Assembly (NCBI GenBank): GCA_004154925.1
Contig: QJNS01000024.1
Location: forward strand, 124,001-188,000
Direction of reading: 5' to 3'
Source of the DNA: Monosporascus cannonballus
Taxonomy: Eukaryota; Ascomycota; Sordariomycetes; Xylariales
Length of the DNA stretch: 64,000 bases
The notes beneath the pieces are model-generated. The model saw nothing but the letters and a program-made list of their open reading frames with translations, was not told the origin of the DNA and did not search any database. The stretch's first letter is position 1, and each line of letters starts with the position of its first letter. Shown piece by piece: positions 24,002 through 37,841 of the stretch. The position numbers and the translations under genes were made by a program.

Positions 24002-26336
24002 ATGTTTTCCGAATGTAAGTTATCGTGCGTCTCAGACTGATCCTGCACATGGAACTCACCGATGGCATCCAGACGCATCTAGGTTCCTTGCCCAGTCGCA
24101 GTCCCGCCTGTCCAACTTCGGACAACCCGACAACAACGACCCTTCGAGTCAACAACCTCCGAGTGGCCCTTCACGTTATTCCCGCCTTCCAAACCGATCT
24201 GCATACCAAGCTCGCCTTGGAAACCCCTATCAGCCATCCAGCTCCAGATTCGGTTTTACCTCGCGATACAACACCGCTCCGGATGCCCCGCTGTTCCATA
24301 GCGCGCTGAACGAGTTCCAGGATGATGACGAGGATGATGCTAGGGAAGCCGCCGATTTTCGCGCCCTCCAGCGCTCCCGTCGCGTTTTCGTATCGAGTCG
24401 CATGGAGGAGAGCTCCGCCTCTGAAAATGAACACAGCCGCGCCTCCCTAGACCAGAGCGGTGAGCGGGATAGCCGGCTATATGAAGATCGGGGGCGTCCC
24501 ATGGGCATTAAGAGCAGTTGGAATGGAGAGTCTAGCTTCAAGGACAGGCATTCCAGGCGGAAGGCCAGGGGAGAGGAACCCGAGACTGTAGAACCCAACA
24601 AGGACAAGCGCCGGAATTCTGGTAATGAGGAGAGCGGCAAGATGGTTGACATCGGTTTGGAATCAACTGTCCTGGATAATGAAGTGCCCGAGGATCTTCT
24701 TCAGGAAACCCCCGTCGACGCATCGCCGCCCGCTTTTCAGCAGTTCAAGTCAGCCAAGGGCGCATCTAAGATCGGGGTCGATCAAAAGAGCTCCAATTTC
24801 GAACACGACCGGCGTCTACAGCGCCAAACAATCGTCGAGGAGGACGAGGATGAGGACGACGACGGCGAAGCTACGCTGCCCGCTCCGGCCCCGCCCAGGA
24901 TGTACGGTGAGGTCTTCGTTCATGATCAGTTCTTCGCCTGGATCTACCTGATAGCTTTGGCGTCGCTGCTGGCCACTTTCGTCCTCGTCTGGCTGCATAC
25001 TTCGGCGCCGAAAAAGGGACATCCTCTCGGAGACACTATCTACACAACTCTCCATTCCTCCTTCTACCTTCTTGCCGTCGACACTGTGGTGGCCGTCATC
25101 GTGGCCCTGGTATGGATGGCGGCCCTCAGGTCGTTTGTCCAGCAGCTGGTGTTCCTCATTCTTCTCGGCGTTCCGATTGTTCTGTTTTCATTTTCGCTAT
25201 ACCCAATGGTTTCGAGTTTCCAAGGGCCGGATCGCGGTTCACGCTTGCAGGATGTCGTTATGAGATACGCCGCCATCGTCCCGGGAGTTTGCGCAATCAT
25301 ATGGATTTATCTGCTCTACAAGGGCCGCCATAACATAACTAGGGCGGTAGACATACTCGACTTCTCGAGTCGTATTCTCGCTGCCAATCCTGCACTCGTG
25401 CTGCTTGGGTTTGGCTCGCTGGGTTTCGTCATCGGATGGACCTGGCTCTGGTTGTCCATGTTCACCAGGATCTTCCTGGGAGGCTACTTCTCCAAGTCCC
25501 TCTCAGCTTTCATCATCGGCACCGCTACCTGGTGGCTGGCTATATTCTTCTTCCTGATGTACGTCTGGACACTCTCCGTCATGGGTGGAGTAGTTCGGGG
25601 TACGACGGCCGGAACCGTCTCCAACTGGTATTATTTCCGCAACAAGCAGCCTCCCTCGCCCTCGAACATCGTAGTCAAGGAGGCTTTGACACACACCACA
25701 ACGACGGTCTTTGGTACCGTTTGTGCCTCCACCCTACTAGCGCTGGCGGTGCGCGTTCCCATCCTGGTCCTTCCAAGCCGGATATCCGCCATTATCGAGT
25801 TCATAGGGTGGAGGATCGCTCCGAGGCCAGTATCCGTCTTGACTAACCCCCTGGCGCTGACGTACGCCGCGATACACTCAGTGCCCTTAATGGAATCCGC
25901 CTCCGCCCTAAGTAGGATACAGTTCCTGGCAACAGGCCCGACCACCACCCTCACCCCGGGCTCGTTCTCTCGAGGAGACCAGAACCCCTCGCTCTTCCCT
26001 TACCAGATGGCAAAGATGCTCCTTCACGCGGCGCGGTTCGTCATGTCGACGGCACTGGGATTCGCGGCCTGGGTCATGACGGCGCGCCAGCTGCAGATCC
26101 AGCTACCAGAAGGGGTCGGCATCCGGGGCAGCGCCTACGCCTACGTCGTCGGCGTGGTGGCCAGCATGATCGGCTGGGGCGTCCTGGGGGCCATGGAGGG
26201 CATCCTCTCCGGCATCCTCGACGGGGTCCTGATCTGCTACGCCAGCGAGCGGAGGCTCGGCAGCGGGCGGGCCGGGTACTGCATGGAGGCGGCGCGGCTG
26301 GTCGAGGATCGGCGGCACGAGAGGGACATGGTCTAA
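24002..26336 (+). CDS. PNS1: PNS1/CTL-family choline-transporter-like membrane protein
   Basis: Two exons, 24002-24014 and 24073-26336, give 758 residues. The first coding exon is only 13 nt (Met-Phe-Ser-Glu plus one base) and joins into ASRFLAQSQSRLSNFGQ. I prefer this start over reading the frame further upstream, where no in-frame ATG or coding character is seen. Residues 1-290 are hydrophilic and acidic (runs such as DDDEDD and EEDEDEDDD) and probably cytosolic. The rest carries about ten membrane segments and the C-terminal CTL core, with MEGILSGILDGVLICYASE near the end. Human CTL proteins carry choline across membranes, but the transport role of fungal Pns1 is not established, so the substrate is uncertain. 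Confidence 0.9.
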
Positions 26337-29300
26337 CTAGACGACTAAGGACGAGCCATATGGGGTTGTAATTAACTCGTCTTGATTGTTGGAGCCCTTG
26401 CTCTTCTTTTACCCTCCGTCTCTCATCTAGGCAGGCTCGAGCTTTTTTTTTTTTTTTGTGGGGGGGGGTGTTTTTCTCTCATGGTTCTGGTTATGGATAT
26501 TGGGCGTCCAGAGAACGGGGTCGGACGGACAGGTCCATGAATGATTGATGGATTGACTGATGGATGGATTGACGGGTTTGGATGGGGCGGATGTCGTGGT
26601 ATCATCCTCCTTAGCTGCATACATTCGCAGGTTTTTCCGGGCAGAGATTGGGAACAGCATGGATAGGAATAGATCCTATTCGATATCATTTACGAGTTCA
26701 GGCTTATGAAGGCAGCATTTTGCGTAGAAAATTGATTCGCAGATGCGATATGTCTCGTGCCGTTCGCTCCAGGGCGTTGCTTCAGTCCACACAAGCACAG
26801 GGCAGAACGACGGCGTGGTGTCATACCTCTAAAAGGTTGTTGCCAGGCCCTCTACCACCGAGGTGAGGACAGTGAGGTCAAAGGCCGACCAGATCTCGTG
26901 CTCGTCAGCCCCCCTGCCAAGTCGCACTGGCTATTATCGTACACTTGGCTCGCGCGAAGAAAAGATGGGCCGGATGGAACGAATCCCGACATGCCCTTTA
27001 GGAAGGGAGAATTACTCGTCTGGCCGATATACCCCTCAACTATCCAGGCTCGAAAGCTGCACCAAGAGGGGAACGGCAGAGAAGACGCGAAGCGAGGAGA
27101 CTCAAGCGGAGCAGCAGACCCCAGCCGGGGTGCAGAAACACGGGGTTCCTGAGATAGGTAGGTAGGTAGTGGGAAACAGGTACAGAATCGGCAAGGCGGT
27201 TCGATAAGGAGGAGGACTGCCGAATCTCTCCCGGCCCTCTCGAAAGCGGATATATATTGATTAAGCCATAAGAGTTTGAGCTTCTTCGAGGTATATGCCG
27301 GTGTTCCCGTTTCCTAAACGGCCATGCCCACTTGCTCTGGTGCTTGCCGAGGGGCTCTTAATACACGAGTCACCGCGCCGTAGTTGAGGGAAGTAGTTGG
27401 TGTTCTTAAATGGACGACGACGAGCTTCCCCCCCCCCACCCAATCTTTTCTCTTTCTCCTTACGCCGTGTGGATGTCCGCTCGCTGGTTAGGAAACACTA
27501 TGCTTGATCCGCTGATTACACAGGCTAGATCGTAGCTACATACCAGTTCCGTAATGCCACGGGCCGCGTGTATTAACTAGCCCTCCCGAGACGTTCACGA
27601 AGAAACACGTTGGGTAGCAAGGCGAAACGATATACAGAACATCCGGGGTAACGTCAGGGAAACGTGGGAAACATAACGCCGTGGGGCCCCGGCAAGGACA
27701 AGGATGATAGATTTAAAGTGAGATGTTGTCGACGGAAGTGCGGGATGGCTTTGTTTCCTGTCAGATTCCTTTCCGGTATGCCTAGGCTTCGGGTTTCATA
27801 TTCCCCTTGGAGGGCGCCCGTATCTAGTACATGAAGGGGAACATCGGGGGTTAGTCTGGGCTACAGCAGAGATTAGCTAAGAACAGGTGTGGGCGAACAG
27901 TGGCTAAGAACGGAGGAGAGAAGAATGATGCGGAAGAGGCAGATAGTAAGACCTCCGCGCATGGGCATTTATGTTCTCCACCCGTTCCTTATTGCCCCTT
28001 TATTTTCCCCTTCGTTGTTTACGTCGCTTACTTGCTCCTTACGCCACATTTTCTGCCCCTTTGGGAAACCCCATCCTTACCTTCAACTCATCTCCCTCAC
28101 CATATATGTTGTCCATAGCCTTCTAATGGTTCGTAGAAGCGACGTAACGAGGTACTCCAGTCCCCGGAATAATCTTAGAGCAGACGTACAGACACGAAGC
28201 GGCGGTCTTCTTAAAGAAATGTACCAGCATTAGCTGACTCTGAATCCCTAGCGCTATGGGATTCAAACCCCGGGCCTAACGCCTTGACTCAGGTGCTCGC
28301 CATCATCACCACAGGAAGGCGGCTATGGGCAGAAGCTGCAGAACAAGGAGCCGGAAAAGGAGCCGGCACTCGAAAGGCTACCCCCAAGGTCCCGGGTATA
28401 CTAAATCCAACTGGAGCCAGGAAGGATGTTGAGAACCGGCAAGTAATAGCAGGACCACCGGCACACCCATCTTTGCTGGATCGGAAGGCGATGATAAGGG
28501 GTGTAATTGCTACAATGAGTGATCAAGCCGGCCGGCGGAAGAGTGACGAGGTACGCCATCAGGTTGGATGAAGCCTGCATGAAAATGTGGTCAGGTCGTT
28601 GAAGACACACCGGCAGAGACTTGAATCTTTATATGTACTATTATAGGAGGCAACAGCTAATGTGGTCCCCGTGGAGTCCATGGCATCGTGGCACAAGTTG
28701 TCCCGCTTGGAATTCTGGGTCGGAGAATAAAGGGAAGCTGCGGCCTATCCTCTCGGGCACATGTTCGCGAGAATAGGCATTGCGGGTAAACTCCGAGGTA
28801 GTCCCGACCTCGTCTCACGGCCGAACGAGTGGGCGGGTTGGTGAGACGAAACGCCGGGATCAGGAGCTAGCATGACTGAATCGTCGCTGGACGGAACAGC
28901 CAACGGTCAAGGGAAGACCCCGCTGTGCCGGATGCTCTTGGATGGCCAGATAATTCCAGGGATACCTCCGATATCACCTCGCTTGCACGGGGGAAAACTT
29001 CCGCGGAACCCGAGTACTGGGGCTCAGATATGCACGTCTCTCTTCGGCTGTCGGTCTCGTCAACTTTGGTCGTAGATGGGCGAGCACGTGTCCGACCGCG
29101 GGGAATGGCATCGGTAGGTTGTCTATGTGCCGCCGGACCAAGCAGCTGGGCAGATGGCTCAGCCACAATGGCAACGGCAACATCGACGGAACATGGGCTG
29201 CATCCGTCCGAAAATAGCTGCCAATAGGTTTTTTGATAATAAACATACCCGCAGTTAAATGCAGGTTTGACCAGCACACTAAGCACCAGACAAGTAACAC

Positions 29301-29892
29301 ATGGGCCGCTATTGTATGTAGCGGTGGTTAGGCTGTGGAGTTCTTGGGCCACAGGTTCATGCAGTTGATGCTACCATGATTCCGGCGCCGCCTCTTTAGA
29401 TTTCTTGGGGCAAGTGGCGGACTGGGTCGACAAGGGGCATACGAATATGTACTGTACCTAATGTAGCAACTACGTACATACTTGGGGTATGTATATGTGC
29501 ATGTAAATGCGATATGCGTGCGAATGATATTGCCGTCCTGAGGCTGTGCAGACCTACATTTATCATACTACCTACCTACCCAGATCTACTCGTACGGAGC
29601 TCTTTTCAATTCTTCTATTCTGTATCCATTTCTTGCCATCATTTTCAGCTACACGCGCGAGAGTCTCTCTTTGGAAAGGAAAGTCTATTTAAGCTCATAA
29701 CCACCGTCACATCAGGACATCTACCAAGTCCCTTCACTCCAAACACACTTATAAAACCCCACATTACATCGCTTATATCCTTCACTTATAAGCCAAGGTA
29801 TCCCAGGGGTCGACTCACGACACCACGGCTCATCAGGCCATCGCGCATCGCACCATAGAATATCGGCGCACACGACAGCCATCACATCACGC
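26337..29892. other. Gene-free region, about 3.5 kb
   Basis: No open frame here shows a recognisable domain or exon structure. Poly-T and poly-G runs occur at about 26443-26469. The last 300 bases (about 29560-29880) are pyrimidine- and CA-rich, the expected promoter and 5' UTR of the WW-domain gene. No RNA gene was recognised. Confidence 0.5.
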
Positions 29893-30994
29893 ATGGCAGA
29901 TTTCGAACCTCCGGCCGGTCCCCCGCCGCCCAAGGTGCCCGAGGGCTGGGTCGCGCGCTGGAACGAGCAATACAAAGAATGGTAAGTCGACCTTGTCGTC
30001 TTCTTTCCTCCTCCTCCTCCTCCAGAATGACCCCTCCCACCCGCCACCGTCATCCCAAGGGCCCGGCCCGCGTTACCATCGCTGACCAGCGCACCGCACA
30101 AACAGGTTCTACGTCAACATCTACACTAAGAAGTCGCAATGGGATAAGCCGACAGAACCGGCCGTCGACCCGTCGGCTCCGAGCTCCAGCGGCGCGCCCG
30201 ACGGCCCGCCGCCGGGTTACACGCCGGGCTCGGGCCCCGCGCCGACGGACTCGAAGAACCCCTTCGTCAACGAGGCCACCAAGCCGGGCTTCGGCGGCGG
30301 CGGCGGCGGCGGCCCTGTGGACGAGGACGCCGACGCCCGCCTCGCGCGCCAGCTGCAGGAAGAGGAGAACGCGCGCAGCCTAGGCGCCGGCACTCCTTCA
30401 TCACACTATCAGCAGCAGCCCTACGGCGACGGCGGATCCGGCACGCGGAGCTCGCACTCGCCGTACCCGGACCAGCTACCGCCGCGGCCGGGGACGTCCG
30501 AGAAGGGCAAGTCTAAGGGTTTTCTCGGCAAGCTGAAGGACAAGCTGGCCCCCTCGGTCTCCGGCCACCACGCCGGCGGATTCCCCAGCGGCGGCAGCCA
30601 CGGGGGTTACGGCGGCTATCCGCAACCGCAGCAGCAACATTACGGCGGTTACGGCGGCCCCCCACCCCAGCAGGGTTACTACGGTGCGCCGCAGTACGGA
30701 GGAGGAGGCTACGGTGCGCCGATGCCGGGCCATTACGGACCCGGGCCGATGGGCGGCGGCTATGGTGGTGGGTACGGCGGCGGCGGGGAGCTCGCCGGTA
30801 GGAAACCGGGCGGCGGCGGAATGGGGATGGGGATGGGCGGCATGGCGCTCGGTGCCGGTGCCGGTCTGCTCGGTGGCGCACTCATCGCCAACGCCATGAA
30901 CGACAACGAGCATGAGGCCTACATGGACGGGTACCAGGATGGCCAAGACAACGACATGGGCGGCGGCGGCGACGACTTCGGTGGAGACTTCTAA
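29893..30994 (+). CDS. WW-domain protein with a Gly/Tyr/Gln-rich low-complexity tail
   Basis: Two exons, 29893-29981 and 30106-30994, give 325 residues. The intron falls inside the WW domain, after the codon start of its central Trp. The WW domain (about residues 16-45) starts PEGWVARWNEQYKEW and ends in KSQWDKP, with the two signature Trp and the final Pro intact, so it should bind Pro-rich ligands. A charged helix follows (DADARLARQLQEEENAR), then a basic segment (KGKSKGFLGKLKDKLAP). A long prion-like GGY/GGYG/QQQ tail comes next, and a glycine-zipper-like segment (GAGAGLLGGALIANAM) precedes an acidic end. Similar WW proteins are widespread in filamentous ascomycetes without a defined role. 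I infer an RNP or stress-related adaptor, but this is not shown. Confidence 0.85.
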
Positions 30995-31357
30995 GCCGCA
31001 TCCTTGGGTACGTTCTACGTGATAGAATAGACCGATGCCTTAGTTTCGACTGCTGTGTTTGTCGTTGGGATGGCTTGTTTTCGCCTAGCATGATGGATGG
31101 GACGAAATTATGAGTATAATCATGAGCTCAGAGACGCAGACTGATATGCGGCATGGTAATGAGGCAGCCTGACTAAGTACGAGTGAGCAAGCAGACAGCT
31201 TGTGGATTCCTGTACATAGCTTGGCATTACAATAGAAACGCTTCTCTTCTAATGACCCAAGCCGTCAAAAGCCGTAATTCGTATATGCCTCCCGCTTTAG
31301 GGCATCTGTCCTAGGCCCAACCACCCGCTACATGTCGGACAATGCATCCCAAGTTAC
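30995..31357. other. Intergenic, converging 3' ends of the WW gene and EMC7
   Basis: These 363 bases hold both 3' UTRs. Nothing else is seen. Confidence 0.6.
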
Positions 31358-32449
31358 CTACCTCTTCCCTCCCTTCTTCCCACCCCCGGAGGTACTAGAG
31401 GTCTCACCTCCTGCGGCGCCCTCCTCTTTTTTGTGTCCAGCCAGGAACCCGGCGACGTCAAAATTACCCCCGCTCGGCTGCCCCGCGGACATCAGACTGT
31501 TCATGGGGTTGCTCTGCTGCTGCTTCTCGAACTCGGCGCGCATCTCCGGGTCCACTAGTCACACCGTAAGTTAGCAACCAGTTGTCTTATCCGAAGTGGG
31601 TAGGCAGATGGATGTATAATGATGTTTGCCAGCCATGGCCTGGAACAGGACCGCTGAGACCGGAAGTATATGCTGTTGGTGGGGCGCCCGTTAGGTGGGT
31701 GGTGGGACTCACTATTCTCCATGAGCTTCGGCAGGCCGATGAACAGGCCCAGGCTCACGAGCGACATCAGGATCATGGGGTTCTTGAGGATGCCAAAGAC
31801 GGAGACTAGCAAGCGACGTTAGCGAACACCCGGCCCCAGCTCGAATACGGAAAATCCTCAAAACGTAGACAGCAGAGATCCGCCAATGCACCGACGCCAT
31901 GGCAATACAAAGAAGGGGGGAGGAAAAACGGCGGCGGAAGCAGCAAGTAAAAAAAGGAGAGGGGAGAATCTCACAAGATCCCCGCTCGACGAAGAACGTC
32001 TTCGTCCCCAGGACCCGGACGGGGAACGCGCCGCCGGGCGCGGTCCTGCGCACCTCCTCGCCGCGGTTCTCCCAGGCGTTCCCGCGGAACGTCTCCCAGG
32101 CGCGGACGCCGCGCGTCTCGCCCCCCGGGCCGGCGTCGACGTCGATGCGCAGCGGCGCGAACCCGTGCGTCGCGCTGTGCACGTCGGCGAGGTACGACCC
32201 GGGCGTCACGTTGCGGAACACGAAGGTCCCCGCCGCGCTCAGCGGCACCGCGTACGAGGCCCCCAGCCGCGCCAGCGTCGCCCGCGTCCGGTCGCCCGCC
32301 GGCAGCGCGTGCGGGTTCGGCAGGTGCGGCGGCGACGCCGGGATCGCGAGCGTTATCTCGACCGTCGAGGAGGCGGCTGCGAAGATGCCACCGCCGCCGC
32401 CGAGGAGCAGCAGCGAGAGGACGGTTAGTGGTAATCGTGAGAAGTGCAT
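31358..32449 (-). CDS. EMC7: ER membrane protein complex subunit 7
   Basis: Three exons, 32449-31975, 31805-31713 and 31554-31358, give 254 residues. EMC7 is a luminal beta-sandwich subunit of the EMC, the insertase for tail-anchored and multi-pass membrane proteins. Residues 1-25 form a signal peptide (LPLTVLSLLLLGGGGGIFAAA). The beta-sandwich region carries the family pattern FVFRNVTPGSYLADVHS. A transmembrane helix follows in FSVFGILKNPMILMSLVSLG, then the conserved cytosolic PKLMENMDPEMRAEFEKQQ. Both splice joins restore this block exactly. The tail is Gly/Ser/Lys-rich (GGGKKGGKR). Exon 1 is very GC-rich. Confidence 0.93.
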
Positions 32450-33182
32450 TTTTCCGATTCGGTGGTGGACGGAGGGTAGGAAGCGTGCCTGTGTAGGTGG
32501 AAAGTTCTCCTCCGTACGTGAGGTGGCTCAATAGCAGCGGTCTGGATGAACGGGTATGACGCTGCAATTGTGAGGTCTGGTAAGTAAGTACCTAGTGAGG
32601 CATACCCGACAAATGCATAGACCTTTGCCACTTAAGCACAGCACTACCAGGAATGCCCTTTAAACGTTAACCTGAATCGGAACTATACCCGTTAAAACGT
32701 CAAAGTCGTATAATATGATTTGTCAGTTGGGCACCCTCCTTTTGAAGCACGAATTAGATCCGTTATTGCTGTGCATAAAATAGCATCCGAGGACCTCTTG
32801 CTTCATGCGGTAGCCCATTTGCTCATAATATGCATCCATAATACTCAATGTTGATTAAGAACCTGGTCGGATGATTGATTCTTTCTCACACACGTCTATT
32901 GATTCGTCAAACCAACGTCGTACTCGATCTCAGTGCTTTCAGTATTTTCTTTGGGGCAATACGCTGGTGTGCTCAGCGGTCATTTAACGAGCCGACGCCG
33001 TTTCTAGGCTGGCGTTCATATGTGGGGCAGTGTTGGCTGTGTCGGCTTTAAGTGTGGCACGCTCAACTCTTGAAAAGATGATTCTGGCATTTACTTGGGG
33101 TATCCCCAGCTGTTACTACGATTTTCCGGTTTAGCCTCACTCTCTGTCGCTCAAACTAGTACTATGAAGCGAGCCGTCGTCC
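32450..33182. other. Intergenic, EMC7 promoter and OAH sulfhydrylase 3' flank
   Basis: About 730 bases with no supported gene. Confidence 0.55.
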
Positions 33183-34785
<1,603 letters not shown>

Positions 34786-36539
34786 CGCGATTGACTAATA
34801 CGCAGTTTAAGCACTTCTAGAGGTGGAATTGGATTTCGGGGCGGGCTTCGCTCGTGGTTATTCAATTTCTCAACTCAGTCCCACATACGCAGGGGATCGG
34901 GGTCACACATAACATATCGGGTAAAGAAGCACAACTCTGTTCTATCCATTCCCTTATGAACCGCACAGATTCACTCATACCCCCTCCGATAGCCGCTATG
35001 GCGCTCCCCGGGGCGCTCTCGAACTACCCTCTTTTCGTCCCGAAGACCCATTTTTGGGGGTAGCGGGCGAAGCCATCGCAAGCACGCCATCGCATTGATG
35101 GCTGTGGTTATCTCGTGCTCGGTGGACTGACTTTGACAAGGTTACAGAGGCAGGCAAGACAGTAGGCCGATGCGAAGCTAGTATGTGGCGGGAGGGGTGG
35201 AAGAAGGAATATCCCCACAATTGTTACAGTTCGTTATATGTATGTTGACGGATGGAACTAGAACTCGAGCGGCCCCCCCACCCTTCCCCAAGGTGTAGGA
35301 ATACGGCACCATAAACCTAAAAACCGTCGGGTAGTATATGAACGGGTCTATAAACCTTTAGCTTAGGCCCAAGCAGTATGCATACAACCCAAGGGTCGCA
35401 CGGTTCGCGAATCAGATTTGGAAGAAGACCCAGGGTTGATGATGAGTACACGGGCACACCCGCGGGGTAGAACTAGAACTTCTGCCCCACTTCGTAGCAG
35501 GGTTTACATTCGAGAACACGTCATTCGAAGGCCCTCATTCAGAGGCCGCTCTTTCAGAAACACGTCATTTGGAGGCGCTTTTAGGAGCAAGTTGTCCCAG
35601 CCATTTGGAGCTTGGGAAGTGGGAGTCCGAGCTACGCGAAGCTCAAGAAATCCCATGAGCTTTAGGCCGGCATCCCTGCTTACAAAAGGGAATTATTCAC
35701 ACCCCAAGTCCAACAAATACCATGGTCAGCGAGGCTACTTACATATCACGGACCTAGACTCCCTCTGCGGCCCTTGATCTGGGTGAAGGGGAGCCGATGT
35801 CACCAATGGAATGTATCGTTATCCAGCTTGCATGACAATATGTTATGTCTCTTCGTATGAGCCCCGCCAAGCTCTGGACAGAACTGTTAGGCCACCCTTA
35901 ACCATAAAGGTGTACCCAATCGCTACTCAGTATGATATCATTATGAGAGACTTGCGGAAATTACTCTTAATATATTAGAGTAATTACGGGCTTTTATCGT
36001 TTAGATCAAATAGCTAACTAACTATTGCCCCTCGTGGGATATGGGCTGTTCAATTCTTTTTTTTATAACTCCTGCATACTTTAATGGTGGCCCGACTATT
36101 TCGCCCAGAGCCTGTCTGTTAATAGTCGTCGTATGCTCTCTGCCCATTGCCCAAGCCACACCCCCCCGGGAAACGCCCCCTGTGACCCCCCCGGTTAATC
36201 GTTAGAACCCATTAATGCCAAAGGCAGACTGTCATCTGGACGTAGCCATGGCTCCCTTTCAGTCATACTGCTCATAAATAAGGTACCGGGCGCCAGGCAA
36301 TTGGCGCCAGCGTCGGGCCATTAGGACGTCTTGCACTGTTCGACCGTACCGATCCATGCGGTTCTCGGCCAAGAGATACATCTGATGCCAATATTGGCCT
36401 CGCCCGCCTTTTAAGATCGCTCATATTGTATCTCTCCTTCCATAACTGGGGGGACGGAACTAACCTCGCTCTCGTCCTAACCCTATCTATGCAAGATGGC
36501 CTCGTTGATAGCCCTGCGAGGTTTGGTGTGTAGATAAAT
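34786..36539. other. Intergenic, OAH sulfhydrylase promoter and MARVEL 3' flank
   Basis: About 1.75 kb with no supported gene. It contains an AT-rich palindrome at 35959-35985, reported separately. Confidence 0.5.
35959..35985. repeat. AT-rich palindrome, 9-bp arms
   Basis: AATTACTCT and its exact complement AGAGTAATT are separated by nine A/T bases. It could form a hairpin or be a protein site. No flanking gene clarifies it. Confidence 0.8.
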
Positions 36540-37260
36540 CTAAGAACCCTCCTCGCGCGCCACCTCCTTCCCCTTTAAGGCCTCAGCCAGCTGGGGGGCG
36601 CCGTGGAGCGACGACGGGGAGGTCCTGCCTCTAATGACCTCCCGGGCCGCGAGGGCGGCAGAGGCGACCCAGAACAGGAAGCCCAGGGCGCCGAAGGCCA
36701 CGCCCCCGCGGGCGGCGCCGCACACGCTGCCCCAGCAGAAGAGGAGCCTGCTGATGAAGGCGGCCAGGTAGACGAAGCCGAAGAGGTAGAAGAGCGCGTT
36801 AATGCACTCGAGGCACAGGGCCGCGAAGGAGTGGAATGCTAGAAAAGGAGAAAGAATAAGCTTGAGTGCGTCTCTCTTAGTGAGCCGAGGACCGGATACC
36901 GTGCGGCCCGTGTGGGGCCCACGTACCTCGCGGATGGAATCTCTTCGCCCCTTCCAGATATCCGATGGACCCGACGGAGAAGACCGAGCAGGCCAGCAGC
37001 CAGTTGATCTGGGCCGGGGACGCGGTCAGGGTCTCGCTGTTGTACCAGTCGGCCACTGCGAGGTCTTGTGTCAGCCTTCTTTCCACGCGAATCCCTCCGC
37101 GGCCGTCCTGACGAAATTCCGACTAACCGTAGGCTGTAAGGGCTAGAGTGGCAAATGCGGACACTAGCTGGGCCGCTCGGAGACCGATATGAAGACCCGT
37201 CCGCATATTTGTGGATGGCAAGGAGACCCGCGGGAAAGACATTTGAGGGATTCGAGTCAT
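36540..37260 (-). CDS. MARVEL-domain four-span membrane protein
   Basis: Three exons, 37260-37128, 37055-36927 and 36838-36540, give 186 residues. Four hydrophobic segments are visible: LRAAQLVSAFATLALTAYG, NWLLACSVFSVGSIGYL, LCLECINALFYLFGFVYLA, and GVAFGALGFLFWVASAALA. The fourth is followed by a short charged cytosolic tail. This spacing, with charged or Trp/Tyr-containing loops, is the MARVEL pattern of small fungal plasma-membrane or vesicle proteins, such as the Nce102/Fhn1-like and related families. The particular subfamily and function are not recognised. The final exon is strongly GC-rich compared with the flanks. Confidence 0.8.
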
Positions 37261-37841
37261 CCTGACAGGGAAAGGGGTTTATCGATGGCCGGAGATCTTG
37301 AGGGGCGGTAACGCTCGACGTCTAGACGAGGGATTACGCCGCTGGAGAGTATAACGCAGTAAAGAGCGAAGGCGTAGAAGAAAAAGAAGAACCACCAGCA
37401 CCAGGCTTGTTGAATAGCCAGGTCGAGATAGAACACTATAAAGAGTAGAAGAGAAGAGAGCGTCCGCCGACCACCAGGCGATCTTCCCATCTAAGTACGG
37501 GAGGTATCGGCGATTATCCAGTTCTTCTCGCTCGGGCGCCTCGAGAACACCGCACCCAACCACGCGCGTGTCGCATCCAGGACGTGGTTGCCCTTGCGAT
37601 CGCTCGTCCCACCCCCGCCCACATATAATAAATATGCGCTGTGATGCGCAGCGACCCGGCTCTGAAATCCATCTGAAACAGGAACGGCAGGGGGCTACGC
37701 TATGCGTCGATCGTCAATCTCAGACGAAGCCAATCGAAGCCTGTCTGCCTCAAGTGCCGGAAAGCCCGCTAGCCAAGGTCGCGCCTCCGGATTGGAGCCC
37801 TACTGCTAAGGTTGCAACAATTGCGCAGCAACCTGCATGAG
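37261..37841. other. Intergenic between the MARVEL gene and the MITE
   Basis: About 580 bases, with the MARVEL gene promoter next to its ATG at 37260. A minus-strand open frame (37279-37563) has a hydrophobic stretch but no family features. No other signal is seen. Confidence 0.5.

Noticed and set aside
28867..29352. 161-codon minus-strand open frame
   Set aside because: No domain, no plausible partner exons; some Cys and hydrophobic residues but no clear signal peptide or repeats.
30476..30946. Open frames antisense to the WW-domain gene
   Set aside because: They mirror the GGC/GGT codon repeats of the Gly-rich tail.
35418..35777. 119-codon plus-strand open frame with repeated His-Ser/Phe-Arg segments
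   Set aside because: It arises from short degenerate direct repeats and has no family features.
37279..37563. Minus-strand open frame with a hydrophobic stretch upstream of the MARVEL gene
   Set aside because: It is out of frame with the MARVEL exons, has no splice link to them, and the MARVEL ATG at 37260 already gives a natural N-terminus.
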